Assembly (NCBI RefSeq): GCF_027271155.1
Contig: NZ_CP114542.1
Location: 1,984,001 to 2,048,000, forward strand
Direction of reading: 5' to 3'
From: Brevundimonas subvibrioides
GTDB taxonomy: Bacteria; Pseudomonadota; Alphaproteobacteria; Caulobacterales; Caulobacteraceae
Length of the DNA stretch: 64,000 nt
Under the pieces are notes generated by a model that did no database searches, was not told where the DNA came from, and saw only the letters and a list, made by a program, of their open reading frames with translations. Both the position numbers and the translations under genes were made by a program. Positions 26,657 through 36,048 of the stretch are shown here, piece after piece (positions within the stretch are counted from its first letter, which is position 1; each line of letters opens with the position of its first letter).

Positions 26657-28327
26657 CTAGGCCGCGAGTCTTCCCTCTGCGCCCGCCTCGATCAGCTGGA
26701 TGGTCTGGGGCAGGCCATAGATGGCCGCGAACGACCCGAAGCGTGGCCCCTGCGACGCCCCCAGCAACACCTCGTACAGCGCCGCGAACCAGCCTCTCAG
26801 AGGCTCGAACCCGTGTTCCTTGCCCACGGCATAGACCTCGCCCTGGATCAGTTCGCCATCCGTCGTCCCGGCCGGGAGCGCCCCCAGCCGCGCCGCCAGG
26901 TCGAGCAGGGCCGCCTTTTCCCGGTCGTCCGGCAGACGGTAGGACTTCGTCGGCTTCACGAAGTCCTCGTAGTAGTTCAGCGCCCGGTCCATCAGCCCGT
27001 CCAGCACCGGCTCGTTCTCTGGCGTCGCGTCCGGCAGGTACCGGGCGAAATAGGCCCACAGCTGCGCCTTGTTCGACGCATTGGCCACGCCGACCAGGTT
27101 CAGCAGCAGGGCGAAGGACACCGGCGAGGCGACCTCGGGCGGATGGCCCGCGTGGATCGACCAGACGGCGTTGTCGATCCGCCTGGCGGGTTCCTGCGTC
27201 CGATAGGCGTCGATGGCCCCCAGCCAGTCGTCGATCGCGCGCGGAATGACGTTGAAGTGCAGGGACTTGGCCGACTTGGGCGACTGGAACATGTACCAGC
27301 TCAAGGATTCGGGCGTGCCGTAGCGCAGCCACTGCTCCATCGTCAGGCCGTTGCCCTTGGACTTGGAGATCTTCTTGCCCTCGACGTCGAGGAAGAGCTC
27401 GTAGTTGAACCCCTCCGGCGGCACACCGCCCAGGGCGCGGCACAGCTTCGACGACTCGCGCACGCTCTCGATCAGGTCCTTGCCGCTCATCTCGTAGTCG
27501 ACGTCCAGCGCCGTCCAGCGCATCGCCCAGTCCGGCTTCCACTGCAGCTTCACATGCCCGCCCGTGACCGGCAGTTCGGTGCGCCCCCCGGCCGGGTCGT
27601 CGAACACGATCGTGCCCTTCTCCACATTCCGCTCCAGCGTCGGCACCTGGAGCACATGGCCGGTGATCGGGCTGACCGGCAGGAAGGGCGAATAGGTCTC
27701 GCGCCGCTCCGGGCCCAGGGTCGGCAGCATGATCGCCTGGACCGCGTCGAACCGCTCCAGCAGCCGCAGCAGGACCGCGTCGAACCGGCCGGACCGATAG
27801 GTCTCGGTCGAGGACATGAACTCGTAGTCGAAGCCAAACCCGTCGAGGAAGGCCCTCAGACGCGCATTGTTGTGCGCGCCGAAGCTGTCGTGCGTCCCGA
27901 ACGGATCGCGCACCCGCGTCAGCGACAGATGCAGGTCCTCGGCCAGCATCTCCGGGTTGGGCACGCCCTCGGGCACCTTGCGCAACCCGTCCATATCGTC
28001 CGAAAAGGCGATCAGCCGCGTGGGCCAGTGATCCCCGGTCAGGGCGCGAAAGGCATTGCGCACCATGGTCGTGCGCGCCACCTCGCCGAACGTGCCCATA
28101 TGCGGCAGGCCGGACGGGCCGTATCCGGTTTCCAGCACCACGGGTCGCTGCAGCGCCTCGAAGGTCGCCAGCGCCTCGTCCGCCTTGCCGGCGTCGATCA
28201 GCAGCTTCGCCGCATCGCGCTCCGCGTCCGACAGCCGCTTCTTCAGCACATGGTCCAGCAGGGCGCGGGCCTGTTCGAACGGCCAGGACTTGGCTTCGCG
28301 GGCCAGGGTTTCGAGGTTCTGCAGCAT
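26657..28327 (-). CDS. lysS: Lysyl-tRNA synthetase, class I
   Basis: A 556-residue class I lysyl-tRNA synthetase, which charges tRNA-Lys. The HIGH-type signature is GPSGLPHMGTF near residue 70 and the KMSKS-type loop is KKISKSKGNGLT near residue 285. The C-terminal half is the helical anticodon-binding domain. Class I LysRS, the archaeal type, replaces the class II enzyme in many alphaproteobacteria, so this is expected here. The gene stands alone; the divergent queA gene starts 155 bp away. No ribosome site of note precedes the ATG. Confidence 0.95.
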   Translation of the reverse strand: MLQNLETLAREAKSWPFEQARALLDHVLKKRLSDAERDAAKLLIDAGKADEALATFEALQRPVVLETGYGPSGLPHMGTFGEVARTTMVRNAFRALTGDHWPTRLIAFSDDMDGLRKVPEGVPNPEMLAEDLHLSLTRVRDPFGTHDSFGAHNNARLRAFLDGFGFDYEFMSSTETYRSGRFDAVLLRLLERFDAVQAIMLPTLGPERRETYSPFLPVSPITGHVLQVPTLERNVEKGTIVFDDPAGGRTELPVTGGHVKLQWKPDWAMRWTALDVDYEMSGKDLIESVRESSKLCRALGGVPPEGFNYELFLDVEGKKISKSKGNGLTMEQWLRYGTPESLSWYMFQSPKSAKSLHFNVIPRAIDDWLGAIDAYRTQEPARRIDNAVWSIHAGHPPEVASPVSFALLLNLVGVANASNKAQLWAYFARYLPDATPENEPVLDGLMDRALNYYEDFVKPTKSYRLPDDREKAALLDLAARLGALPAGTTDGELIQGEVYAVGKEHGFEPLRGWFAALYEVLLGASQGPRFGSFAAIYGLPQTIQLIEAGAEGRLAA

Positions 28328-28482
28328 GGGCGGGGGTTTGACCTGTCAGGGCCGACGGGTCAACGCGGGCGTGGGTCGCGCGGTCAGGCCGGCCCGTCTG
28401 CGGCACCTCGACGCCGGGAGCGTCCGCCCATGACGGCGCGCGGCTTGACCCCCGCGTCCGCGCATGGCCTTTGCGCCGCCTG

Positions 28483-29553
28483 ATGAAGACCGCCGATTTC
28501 GACTTCGACCTGCCCGAGGACCGGATCGCCCTGCGCCCGGCCGAGCCGCGCGATGCCGCCCGCCTGCTGGTGGTCCGGGACGGTGCCCTGGCCGACCACA
28601 TCATTCGCGACCTGCCGGATTTTCTGCGCCCCGGCGACGCCCTGGTCTTCAACGACACCCGCGTCATCCCCGCCCGGCTGTCCGGGGTTCGCGAACGCCC
28701 CAATCCCGTCGTCGGAGGGCCGGAGGGCGAGACCCTGATCGTCACCGTCGAAGCCACCCTGCACCACCGCGATGCGCCCGACACCTGGTCCGCCTTCATG
28801 AAACCCGGCAAGCGAATCAGGCCGGACGACCGCATCGTCTTCGACAGCCTGAAGGCCACCGTCGTGGCCAAGTCCGAAGACGGCCTGATCACCCTGCGTT
28901 TCGACCTTACCGGCCCGGCGCTGGACGAGGCCATCCGTACGGTCGGCGTCATGCCCCTGCCGCCCTATATCGCCGCCAAACGACCCGAGGACGACCGCGA
29001 CCGGTCGGATTACCAGACCGTCTTCGCCACCCACGACGGCTCCGTCGCCGCCCCCACCGCCGGCCTGCATTTCACCCCGCACCTGCTGGAGGCGATCCGG
29101 GCGAAGGGCGTCAGCACCCATGCCGTCACCCTGCACGTCGGGGCCGGGACCTTCCTGCCGGTGAAGGCCGACGACACCGCCGATCACAGGATGCATTCCG
29201 AGTGGGGCACGGTTGCGCCCGAGACCGCCGCCGCCCTGAATGCGGTCCATGCGAACGGCGGCCGCATCGTCTGCGTCGGCACGACGTCGTTGCGCCTGCT
29301 GGAATCCGCAACGACGCCGGACGGGGTCATCCAGCCCTTCCACGGCGACACGGCCATCTTCATCACACCGGGCTACGCCTTCCGGGCCGTCGACGTGTTG
29401 ATGACCAATTTCCATCTGCCGAAATCGACCCTGTTCATGCTGGTCAGCGCCTTCGCAGGGCTCGACACGATGAAGGCCGCCTATGCCCACGCGGTCTCGG
29501 ACGGATACCGGTTCTATTCCTACGGCGATGGATCCCTGCTGTTCCGTCGCTGA
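28483..29553 (+). CDS. queA: tRNA preQ1(34) S-adenosylmethionine ribosyltransferase-isomerase
   Basis: A 356-residue enzyme that transfers the ribosyl part of AdoMet to preQ1 at tRNA position 34, forming epoxyqueuosine. Landmarks are [19 protein letters not shown] at the start, [13 protein letters not shown] near residue 60, [14 protein letters not shown] near 190 and [20 protein letters not shown] near 300. The ATG at 28483 is taken rather than an in-frame TTG 12 bases earlier, because the family start is [11 protein letters not shown]. Other queuosine genes in the window are queE-queC at 18370-19718; tgt is not next to it here. Confidence 0.95.
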   Translation: MKTADFDFDLPEDRIALRPAEPRDAARLLVVRDGALADHIIRDLPDFLRPGDALVFNDTRVIPARLSGVRERPNPVVGGPEGETLIVTVEATLHHRDAPDTWSAFMKPGKRIRPDDRIVFDSLKATVVAKSEDGLITLRFDLTGPALDEAIRTVGVMPLPPYIAAKRPEDDRDRSDYQTVFATHDGSVAAPTAGLHFTPHLLEAIRAKGVSTHAVTLHVGAGTFLPVKADDTADHRMHSEWGTVAPETAAALNAVHANGGRIVCVGTTSLRLLESATTPDGVIQPFHGDTAIFITPGYAFRAVDVLMTNFHLPKSTLFMLVSAFAGLDTMKAAYAHAVSDGYRFYSYGDGSLLFRR

Positions 29554-29644
29554 CGGCGGACCACCATCCGAGGCCCGTCAAAATCGGACGTAGGCCCGGA
29601 CCTTACCTCTGCCCCGATCCGCACGACTGCTGTAAGCCGGTGAC

Positions 29645-31009
29645 ATGGCCAGAGACGGTGCGATCTATGTCTGTCAGTCCTGCGGGGCGGTCCACGGCAA
29701 GTGGGCGGGGCAGTGCAATGCCTGCGGCAACTGGAACACCATCGTCGAGGAGGGCCGCTCGGCTCCGCCCGGCGCGCTTAAGCCAGCCGCCACCGCCAGG
29801 GCCCGTGGCCTGCAGTTCGAATCGCTGCTGTCCGAGACCGCAGAGCCGCCGCGCATCATCACCGGGGTGACGGAGTTCGACCGGGTCTGCGGCGGGGGCG
29901 TCGTGCCCGGCTCGGCCATCCTGCTCTCGGGCGATCCCGGCGTCGGCAAGTCGACCCTGCTGCTGGACGTGGCCGGTCGCGCTGCCCTGGCCGGGGCGCG
30001 CGTGGCCTATATCTCGGGCGAGGAGGCGATCGAGCAGATCCGCGCCCGCGCCCGTCGTATGGGTCTGGCCGAGGCCCCCGTCGCCCTGGCCTCCGCCACG
30101 GCGCTGCGGGACATTCTGGGCACGCTGAAGCGCGAGACGTTCGACATCGTCATCGTCGATTCGATCCAGACCCTGTGGTCCGACGCGCACGAGGCCGGAC
30201 CCGGGTCGGTCACCCAGGTTCGCGCCTGTGCCGGCGAACTGGTTCGCCTGGCCAAGGCGGGCGGCCCGGCGGTGGTTCTGGTCGGCCACGTCACCAAGGA
30301 CGGCCAGGTCGCCGGTCCGCGTGTCGTGGAGCATATGGTCGATGCGGTCCTGAGCTTCGAGGGCGAGCGGGGCTATCCGTTCCGCATCCTGCGCGCCGGA
30401 AAGAATCGCTTTGGCGCGACCGACGAAATCGGCGTGTTCGAGATGGGCGACGCCGGTCTGCGCGAGGTCGCCAATCCGTCCGCCCTGTTCCTCGGTGAGG
30501 GCAAGGACCGCGCCCCCGGGGCTGCCGTCTTCGCCGGGATCGAAGGCAGCCGTCCCGTGCTGGTCGAGATCCAGGCCCTGGTGTCGAAATCCGCCTATGG
30601 CACGCCACGTCGTTCCGTGATCGGCTGGGAGACGGGTCGCCTCGCCATGATCCTGGCGGTGCTGGAGGCCCGCTGCGGCGTCGGCTTCGGCGATCAGGAC
30701 GTCTATCTGAACGTCGCGGGCGGCTTGCGCATCAATGAGCCCGCCGCCGACCTTGCCGCCGCCGCCGCCCTGATCTCCTCGGTCACCGACATGCCCCTGC
30801 CCCAGGGCTGCATCGTCTTCGGCGAGATCAGCCTGTCGGGCGAGGTCCGGGCCGTCGGCCGGGCCGAGGCGCGTCTGCGCGAGGCGCAGAAGCTGGGCTT
30901 CGACCAGGCCCTGTCCCCGCCCCTGACGGTCAAGGGCGGGGGCGTCCAGATCACCGGTGTCAGCCGATTGACCGAAGCGGTCGAACGAATCTCGCAGAAC
31001 AGGTATTGA
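29645..31009 (+). CDS. radA: DNA repair protein RadA
   Basis: A 454-residue RecA-like branch-migration helicase that works in recombination. It has an N-terminal C4 zinc finger (C10, C13, C24, C27 in YVCQSCGAVHGKW and QCNACGN) and a Walker A in SGDPGVGKSTLLLD near residue 98. The RadA-specific KNRFGATDEIGVFEM motif is near 256. The C-terminal Lon-protease-like domain has NVAGGLRINEPAADLA. Length is normal. The next gene, cvpA, follows after a 174-bp repeat-filled gap. Confidence 0.96.
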   Translation: MARDGAIYVCQSCGAVHGKWAGQCNACGNWNTIVEEGRSAPPGALKPAATARARGLQFESLLSETAEPPRIITGVTEFDRVCGGGVVPGSAILLSGDPGVGKSTLLLDVAGRAALAGARVAYISGEEAIEQIRARARRMGLAEAPVALASATALRDILGTLKRETFDIVIVDSIQTLWSDAHEAGPGSVTQVRACAGELVRLAKAGGPAVVLVGHVTKDGQVAGPRVVEHMVDAVLSFEGERGYPFRILRAGKNRFGATDEIGVFEMGDAGLREVANPSALFLGEGKDRAPGAAVFAGIEGSRPVLVEIQALVSKSAYGTPRRSVIGWETGRLAMILAVLEARCGVGFGDQDVYLNVAGGLRINEPAADLAAAAALISSVTDMPLPQGCIVFGEISLSGEVRAVGRAEARLREAQKLGFDQALSPPLTVKGGGVQITGVSRLTEAVERISQNRY

Positions 31010-31019
31010 GCATGAGGTC

Positions 31020-31173
31020 TCCTCCCCGTTCGCCCCGCGAACGGGGAGGTGGATCGGCGGCGCAGCCGACGAGACGGAGGGGTTCTTGAAGCGAACAAGG
31101 TCTGTGGGGCGTCAGAAGCCCCTCCACCGCTTCGCGGTCCCCCTCCCCGTTCGCAAAGTGGCGAACGGGGAGG
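31020..31173. repeat. Inverted pair of REP-like repeats upstream of cvpA
   Basis: The left copy (about 31020-31086) begins CCTCCCCGTTCGC..GCGAACGGGGAGG, continues with the hairpin TCGGCGGCGCAGCCGA, and ends in GGAGGGGTT. The right copy (about 31118-31173) is the inverse: CCCCTCC, a CCGCTTCGCGG hairpin, and CCTCCCCGTTCGC..GCGAACGGGGAGG. The layout (hairpin, hairpin, GGAGGGG tail) matches the pair at 4641-4809, although stem sequences differ. The right edge supplies the ribosome site of cvpA. Confidence 0.8.
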
Positions 31174-31183
31174 AGAAGGCTGA

Positions 31184-31780
31184 ATGACCGGCTTCGACGC
31201 CTTCGCCCTCCTGGTCATCCTCGCCTCGGCCGCGGCCGGGTGGGTGCGCGGGGGCACGCGCGAGATCATCACCCTGCTGAGCTTCGTGCTTGCGGCCTTC
31301 CTGGCCCTCGTGGCCCTGCCCCTCACTGCCCCGATCGGCCGCGCCCTGATGAACCCTGACTGGGCGGGCTCCATCACGGCGGCCATTGGCTCCTTCCTGC
31401 TCGTCTATTTCGGCATCCGCATCTTCGGCTCCATCCTGTCGAAACAGGCGCAGGCGCACCCGACGCTCGGCGGCATCGACCGGCTGATCGGGATCGTCGT
31501 CGGCGCGGGCCGCGCCCTGGTGCTGCTGGGGGCCATCCACCTGGTGATCGTCGCCGCCATGCCGGGCGAACGGACCCCGAAATGGCTCAGCGAGGCAACG
31601 CTGCGGCCCCTCAGCGCCGGTGCCGCCCGCGCCATACAGCTCATCCTGCCCGGCATCGGCCGGGGGGCCGACGCCATCAGCCCGGTCGTCGATTCATCCG
31701 TTCGCCGAGGGTTTTCGGACAATAACGCCTTGCCCCCGACCCAATCGCAGCCTACCTCGCGCCCTGCCGCCCCCGAATGA
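31184..31780 (+). CDS. cvpA: CvpA family membrane protein
   Basis: A 198-residue inner-membrane protein with four predicted helices in the first 130 residues (FALLVILASAAAGWVRG, IITLLSFVLAAFLALVAL, AAIGSFLLVYFGIRIFG, VVGAGRALVLLGAIHLVIV). A polar proline-rich tail follows. CvpA is tied to colicin V production and envelope stress in E. coli and often precedes purF, as it does here (28 bp). The ribosome site AGGAG (31171-31175) comes from the repeat element upstream. Confidence 0.9.
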   Translation: MTGFDAFALLVILASAAAGWVRGGTREIITLLSFVLAAFLALVALPLTAPIGRALMNPDWAGSITAAIGSFLLVYFGIRIFGSILSKQAQAHPTLGGIDRLIGIVVGAGRALVLLGAIHLVIVAAMPGERTPKWLSEATLRPLSAGAARAIQLILPGIGRGADAISPVVDSSVRRGFSDNNALPPTQSQPTSRPAAPE

Positions 31781-31808
31781 GTATTCGCCTGTCATCGGAG
31801 CCCCGTCG

Positions 31809-33323
31809 ATGCGCAGCCTGAGCCATGTGATCCAGCCTCCGGTCGTCCACCGGGCGCATTTCCGGGACGCCGATGACGATCATCCGCGTCTGGAATGCGG
31901 CGTCTGCGGCGTCTGGGGCGCGCCCGCCGACGAGGCCTCCGCCATCGTCGCCCTGGGCCTTCATGCGCTTCAGCATCGGGGTCAGGAGGCCTGCGGCATC
32001 GCCTCGGTCAACCAGACCCGCTTTCACACCGAACGCCATATGGGCCATGTGGGCGAGGCCTTCGGCGGCACCGACCTGCCCCAGCGGATGCCGGGGACGG
32101 CGGCGGTCGGCCACACCCGCTATTCGACGGCCGGCGGCAGTTTCCTGCGCAACATCCAGCCGATGTTCGCCGATCTGGACCAGGGCGGCATCGCCATTGG
32201 CCACAATGGCAACCTGACCAATTTCCATTTCCTGCGGAACCAGTTGGTCGGCGAAGGCTCGATCTTCCAGTCGACCTCGGATTCCGAAGTCATCCTCCAC
32301 CTGATCGCCCGCAGCCGTAAGGCGAAGATCGTCGATCGCTTCATCGACGCCCTGGCCCGGATCGAGGGCGGCTATGCCCTGGTCGCCCAGACGCGTACCA
32401 AGATGATCGGTGCCCGCGATCCGCTGGGCATCCGGCCGCTGGTGCTGGGGCAGCTGGGCGATGCCTGGGTGCTGGCGTCCGAGACCTGCGCCCTGGACAC
32501 CATGGGCGCGACCTTCGTCCGCGACGTCGAACATGGCGAGGTCATCGTCATCGACCACGAGGGCCTGCGCTCGCTGAAGCCTTTCCCGGCCCGGGCGGCC
32601 CGACCCTGCCTGTTCGAATATGTCTATTTCTCGCGGCCCGACAGCGTCGTGAACGGCCGCTCCGTCTATGGCGTGCGCAAGCGTATGGGCGAGGGCCTGG
32701 CGCGCGAGTTTCCGATCGACGCCGATGTGGTGGTGCCGGTGCCCGACTCCGGTGTGCCGGCCGCCCTCGGCTATGCCCAGGCCAGCGGCATCCCCTATGA
32801 GATGGGCATCATCCGCAGCCACTATCTGGGCCGCACCTTCATCCAGCCCAGCCAGGGTGCCCGCCAGAAGGGCGTGGCCATGAAACACAGCCCCAACCGC
32901 GCCGTGATCGAGGGCAAGCGCGTCGTCCTGATTGACGATTCCATCGTGCGCGGCACCACCTCGGTCAAACTGGTCCGCGCCGTGCGTGACGCCGGGGCGA
33001 AGGAGGTCCACCTGCGTTCGGCCAGCCCGCCGATCCTGTGGCCCGACTTCTACGGCATCGACATGCCCGAACGGGACCAGCTGATCGCCGCCAACAAGAC
33101 GATGGAAGAGATGCGCGAGCTGCTGGAGGTCGATTCCCTCGGCTTCCTGTCCGTCGACGGTCTCTATAAGGCCATGGGCGAGACGGGCCGCAACGACGCC
33201 GCCCCCCAGTTCACCGACCACTATTTCACCGGCGACTATCCGACCCGGCTGGTGGACCGGGAGATCGAGGAAGGCGGCCGCGACGCCATCGGCCGCCAGC
33301 TGTCGCTGCTGGTGACCGCATGA
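31809..33323 (+). CDS. purF: Amidophosphoribosyltransferase
   Basis: A 504-residue enzyme of the first committed step of purine synthesis, using glutamine and PRPP. The nucleophile is C30 in LECGVCGVWG, after a 29-residue leader that would be removed as a propeptide. Glutaminase motifs GHTRYSTAGG and HNGNLTN follow; the PRPP loop is VVLIDDSIVRGTTSVK near residue 375. The C-terminus (HYFTGDYPTRL) lacks the cysteine pair that in the B. subtilis-type enzyme holds a 4Fe-4S cluster. GGAG lies 9 nt before the ATG. The stop overlaps the VOC gene by ATGA. Confidence 0.95.
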   Translation: MRSLSHVIQPPVVHRAHFRDADDDHPRLECGVCGVWGAPADEASAIVALGLHALQHRGQEACGIASVNQTRFHTERHMGHVGEAFGGTDLPQRMPGTAAVGHTRYSTAGGSFLRNIQPMFADLDQGGIAIGHNGNLTNFHFLRNQLVGEGSIFQSTSDSEVILHLIARSRKAKIVDRFIDALARIEGGYALVAQTRTKMIGARDPLGIRPLVLGQLGDAWVLASETCALDTMGATFVRDVEHGEVIVIDHEGLRSLKPFPARAARPCLFEYVYFSRPDSVVNGRSVYGVRKRMGEGLAREFPIDADVVVPVPDSGVPAALGYAQASGIPYEMGIIRSHYLGRTFIQPSQGARQKGVAMKHSPNRAVIEGKRVVLIDDSIVRGTTSVKLVRAVRDAGAKEVHLRSASPPILWPDFYGIDMPERDQLIAANKTMEEMRELLEVDSLGFLSVDGLYKAMGETGRNDAAPQFTDHYFTGDYPTRLVDREIEEGGRDAIGRQLSLLVTA

Positions 33324-33682
33324 CCAACCGCCTCGGCTATTTCACCATCGATACGCCCGATCTGGACAAGGCCCGGGCCTTCTATTCGGCCCTGCTGGGC
33401 TGGACCTTCGACGACGCGAACTCCAACCCGACCTATGCCCATGTCCGGGCGACGGGCGCTGTCGGAGAGGTGCCGTTCGGTCTGCGCAAGGGCGAGCGCA
33501 AGGACTTCCCGAACCTCTATATCCAGGTCGCCGACGTTCACGCCCTGTGCGCCAGGGTGAATGCGCTGGGCGGCCGCGCCTCCATGCCGGCCGAGAGCGA
33601 GACCGGCCTGTCGGCCATCATCTGCGACGATCAGGGCGTCAGCCTCAGCCTGTGGCAGCCGGCGCCCGGTCTGGTCGATTAG
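33320..33682 (+). CDS. VOC-family (glyoxalase/bleomycin-resistance-like) protein
   Basis: A 120-residue protein with two paired beta-alpha-beta units of the vicinal-oxygen-chelate fold: LGYFTIDTPDLDKARAFYSA at the N-terminus, and NLYIQVADVHALCARVNALG followed by ICDDQGVSLSLWQP in the second half. Typical metal ligands are not all present, so it may not be a classic glyoxalase. It overlaps the purF stop by 4 bp and is probably cotranscribed. Substrate unknown. Confidence 0.85.
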   Translation: MTNRLGYFTIDTPDLDKARAFYSALLGWTFDDANSNPTYAHVRATGAVGEVPFGLRKGERKDFPNLYIQVADVHALCARVNALGGRASMPAESETGLSAIICDDQGVSLSLWQPAPGLVD

Positions 33683-33721
33683 CCGCTTGGCGCACGGCGA
33701 ACCCTCGCGCTATCAGGCCGC

Positions 33722-34480
33722 ATGACCTCCGACGCCCTTCCCCTGGATGACCGTATCGCCCTTGTCGTGGGGGCGTCGCGCGGCATCGGCTATCAGGCCG
33801 CCCTGGCCCTGGCCGTCGCCGGCGCGCACGTCGTGGCCACCGCCCGGACCCAGGGCGGGCTGGAGGAACTGGACGACGCCATCTATGCCGCGACCGGCCG
33901 TCACGCGACGCTGGTGCCGTTCGATCTGGTGGACGGCGGCGGCATCGATCGGCTGGGCGGGGCGATCTTCGGCCGGTTCGGCAAGCTGGACATCTGGGTC
34001 AATGCGGCGGCGACCCTGGGGGCCCAGGGCCTGACCCCCGTCAGCCACATCGACCCGCGCGGCTTCGCCAAGATCGAGAAGACCAACTTCACCGCCACAT
34101 ATCGGCTGATCCGGTCGCTGGAGCCCCTGCTGCGCGGCTCCGACGCCGCCCGGGTCATCCACCTGACGACCAGCCTCGCCCGCGATCCCAAGGCCTTCTG
34201 GGGTCTGTATGCCGCCACCAAGGCGGGGGCCGAGGCCATGATGCTGGCCTGGGGCGACGAGATCGAAAGCACGCCGATCCGGGTCAGTGTTCTGGACCCG
34301 GGGCGCATGCGTACCCAGATGCGCGCCCAGGCCTTCCCGGGCGAAGACCCCCAGACCCTGCCCCATCCGTCCGAGCTGGGACCCCTGATCGTCGAACTGG
34401 CGCGTCCGGACCTGACGCCACCGACGCGCATCAGCTTCAGGGAATGGTCGGCCGACCTGCCGACCGCCGCGCTGATCTAG
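33722..34480 (+). CDS. Short-chain dehydrogenase/reductase
   Basis: A 252-residue classical-type SDR. The nucleotide-binding motif is VVGASRGIG (residues 15-23), NAAAT stands in the NNAG position, and the catalytic YAATK is near residue 163 with a preceding HLTTSLA serine region. Relatives include YciK-like oxidoreductases. The substrate is not evident. It follows the VOC gene by 39 bp and ends 4 bp inside the convergent FAD oxidoreductase gene. Confidence 0.88.
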   Translation: MTSDALPLDDRIALVVGASRGIGYQAALALAVAGAHVVATARTQGGLEELDDAIYAATGRHATLVPFDLVDGGGIDRLGGAIFGRFGKLDIWVNAAATLGAQGLTPVSHIDPRGFAKIEKTNFTATYRLIRSLEPLLRGSDAARVIHLTTSLARDPKAFWGLYAATKAGAEAMMLAWGDEIESTPIRVSVLDPGRMRTQMRAQAFPGEDPQTLPHPSELGPLIVELARPDLTPPTRISFREWSADLPTAALI

Positions 34481-35589
34481 GCCAGCAGACGCCCGGCCAC
34501 GGCCTCGCCGATCGCCAGAGAACTGGTCAGGCCCGGACTTTCGATGCCGAACAGGGCCATCAGGCCCGGCAGGCCATGCACCTCGACGCCATCCAGCTGG
34601 AAGTCGGGCTGGGGCTCGCCCGGTCCGTGCAGTTTGGGCCGGATACCGGCATAGTCGGGCGTCAGGGCGTCGTCGGGCAGGCCGGGCCAGAAGCGGCGGA
34701 TATAGGTCGCGAACGCCTCGGCCCTGGCGGGATCGACGGCATAGTCCTCGGTCGTGACGTATTCGAGGTCCGGCCCGAACACGGCCTGCCCGCCCAGGTC
34801 CTTGCGATAATGGGTGCCCAGCGCCCCCGCGATCGGCGGCGGATAGATCAGCCGGTCGAACGGCGCCTTGCCCGTCAGACGGAAATAGACCCCCTTGCCG
34901 AAATGACCCGCCGGAATGCGATCCGCCGGAAAGCCCTCGATCCGGGCCGCGACGGCCTGCGCCGAAAGGCCGGGCGCGGTGACCAGCAGCCGGGTGGTCA
35001 GGCTGGCACCGCCCTCGCCCCCTGCCTTGATCCGGAAACCGCCGCCCGGCAGGGGTTCGGCCCGCTCGAACGGCGTCGAGACGACGACAGACCCCCCTGC
35101 GTCCTCGATCTCGCCCTGTAGCGACAGCATATAGTCGTGGCTGGCAAAGATGCCACTCTCGGGCGACAGAATGGCGGCGCGGGCATTGAGGGCCGGCTCC
35201 AGCGCCCGGGCCTGTTCGCCGCTCAGATGCTCCAGCCCCTCGACGCCGTTGACCGTCGCCTGTTCGAAGATGCGCTCGATCAGGCCGACCTCGTCGTCCT
35301 CGGTGGCCACGACCAGCTTGCCGCATTTGCGATGATCGATCTTGTGGCTGTCCAGCCAGCCATACAGCGCCCGCCGCCCCTCGACGCAGAACCGCGCCTT
35401 CAGTGACCCGGTCGGATAGTAGAGGCCACCGTGGATGACCTCGGAGTTCCGCGACGACACGCCCTGGCCGATGTGCGGTTCCTTTTCGAGGACGAGCACG
35501 CTCTGTCCCCGCTTCGAAAGCGCCCGGCCGCAGGCGAGGCCCACGGCCCCGGCTCCCACCACGACGGCGTCGAAGTCGAACCCGGTCAA
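34477..35589 (-). CDS. FAD-dependent oxidoreductase, L-2-hydroxyglutarate-oxidase-like
   Basis: A 370-residue member of the DAO flavoprotein family. The dinucleotide-binding motif VVVGAGAVGLACGRAL is at residues 9-24. SSRNSEVIHGGLYYPTGSLK near 45, and the second-half motifs HYRKDLGGQAVFGPDLEY and FGIESPGLTSSLAIGE near the end, match the LhgO group. That group oxidises L-2-hydroxyglutarate to 2-oxoglutarate. The start overlaps the stop of the RatA/COQ10-like gene by ATGA at 35586-35589, so the two are coupled. Substrate is likely but not certain. Confidence 0.85.
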   Translation of the reverse strand: MTGFDFDAVVVGAGAVGLACGRALSKRGQSVLVLEKEPHIGQGVSSRNSEVIHGGLYYPTGSLKARFCVEGRRALYGWLDSHKIDHRKCGKLVVATEDDEVGLIERIFEQATVNGVEGLEHLSGEQARALEPALNARAAILSPESGIFASHDYMLSLQGEIEDAGGSVVVSTPFERAEPLPGGGFRIKAGGEGGASLTTRLLVTAPGLSAQAVAARIEGFPADRIPAGHFGKGVYFRLTGKAPFDRLIYPPPIAGALGTHYRKDLGGQAVFGPDLEYVTTEDYAVDPARAEAFATYIRRFWPGLPDDALTPDYAGIRPKLHGPGEPQPDFQLDGVEVHGLPGLMALFGIESPGLTSSLAIGEAVAGRLLA

Positions 35590-36041
35590 GGTCTGGGCCC
35601 GAACCGCCGCGCGGCCTCCGCCTCGAACGATCCGATCAGCATCGACACCGCCCGATCGAAATTGGCCTGCAGGGCCGCGTTCAGCAGCGGGGATTTGAAG
35701 GCGAAGTCGATCATGAACTCCAGCCGCGTGCCCCCGGGGTCCGGATGGAACTCCCAGCGGTTCTTCAGGTGCCGGAACGGACCGCGCAAAAGCCCGACCT
35801 CGACCAGCGGCGCATTCCGGTCATGCCGCACCCAGGTCGAGAACCGCTCCTTCAGGAACGAGAACCCGACCGAGGCCTCCGCATCCAGAAGATCGACGCC
35901 GGGGGCCTCCTGCCGCCGGTTCCAGACCCGCATCGAGGTCACCCATTTCACGAAGCGCGGATAGGCCTCCACGTCCGCGACCAGCCCGGCGAGCTGGGCG
36001 GGGGTGTAGGGCAGATGACGGGTGACGCGATGGATGGCCAA
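35586..36041 (-). CDS. ratA: COQ10/RatA-like START-domain protein
   Basis: A 151-residue polyketide-cyclase/START-fold protein. The family opening is RVTRHLPYTPAQLAGLVADV, with VEAYPRFVKWV near residue 28 and SFLKERFSTWV near 60. The end PLLNAALQANFDRAVSMLIG is typical. Database names include ubiquinone-binding COQ10 homolog and RatA ribosome-association toxin; the COQ10-like role in quinone handling is more likely in alphaproteobacteria. It lies 7 bp after lipA and overlaps the FAD gene, so all three may share a transcript. Confidence 0.88.
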   Translation of the reverse strand: MAIHRVTRHLPYTPAQLAGLVADVEAYPRFVKWVTSMRVWNRRQEAPGVDLLDAEASVGFSFLKERFSTWVRHDRNAPLVEVGLLRGPFRHLKNRWEFHPDPGGTRLEFMIDFAFKSPLLNAALQANFDRAVSMLIGSFEAEAARRFGPRP

Positions 36042-36048
36042 GCGGGCG

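Noticed and set aside
35586..36041. A second toxin-antitoxin system suggested by the RatA name
   Set aside because: No antitoxin partner is adjacent, and the protein fits COQ10-like quinone-binding proteins better.
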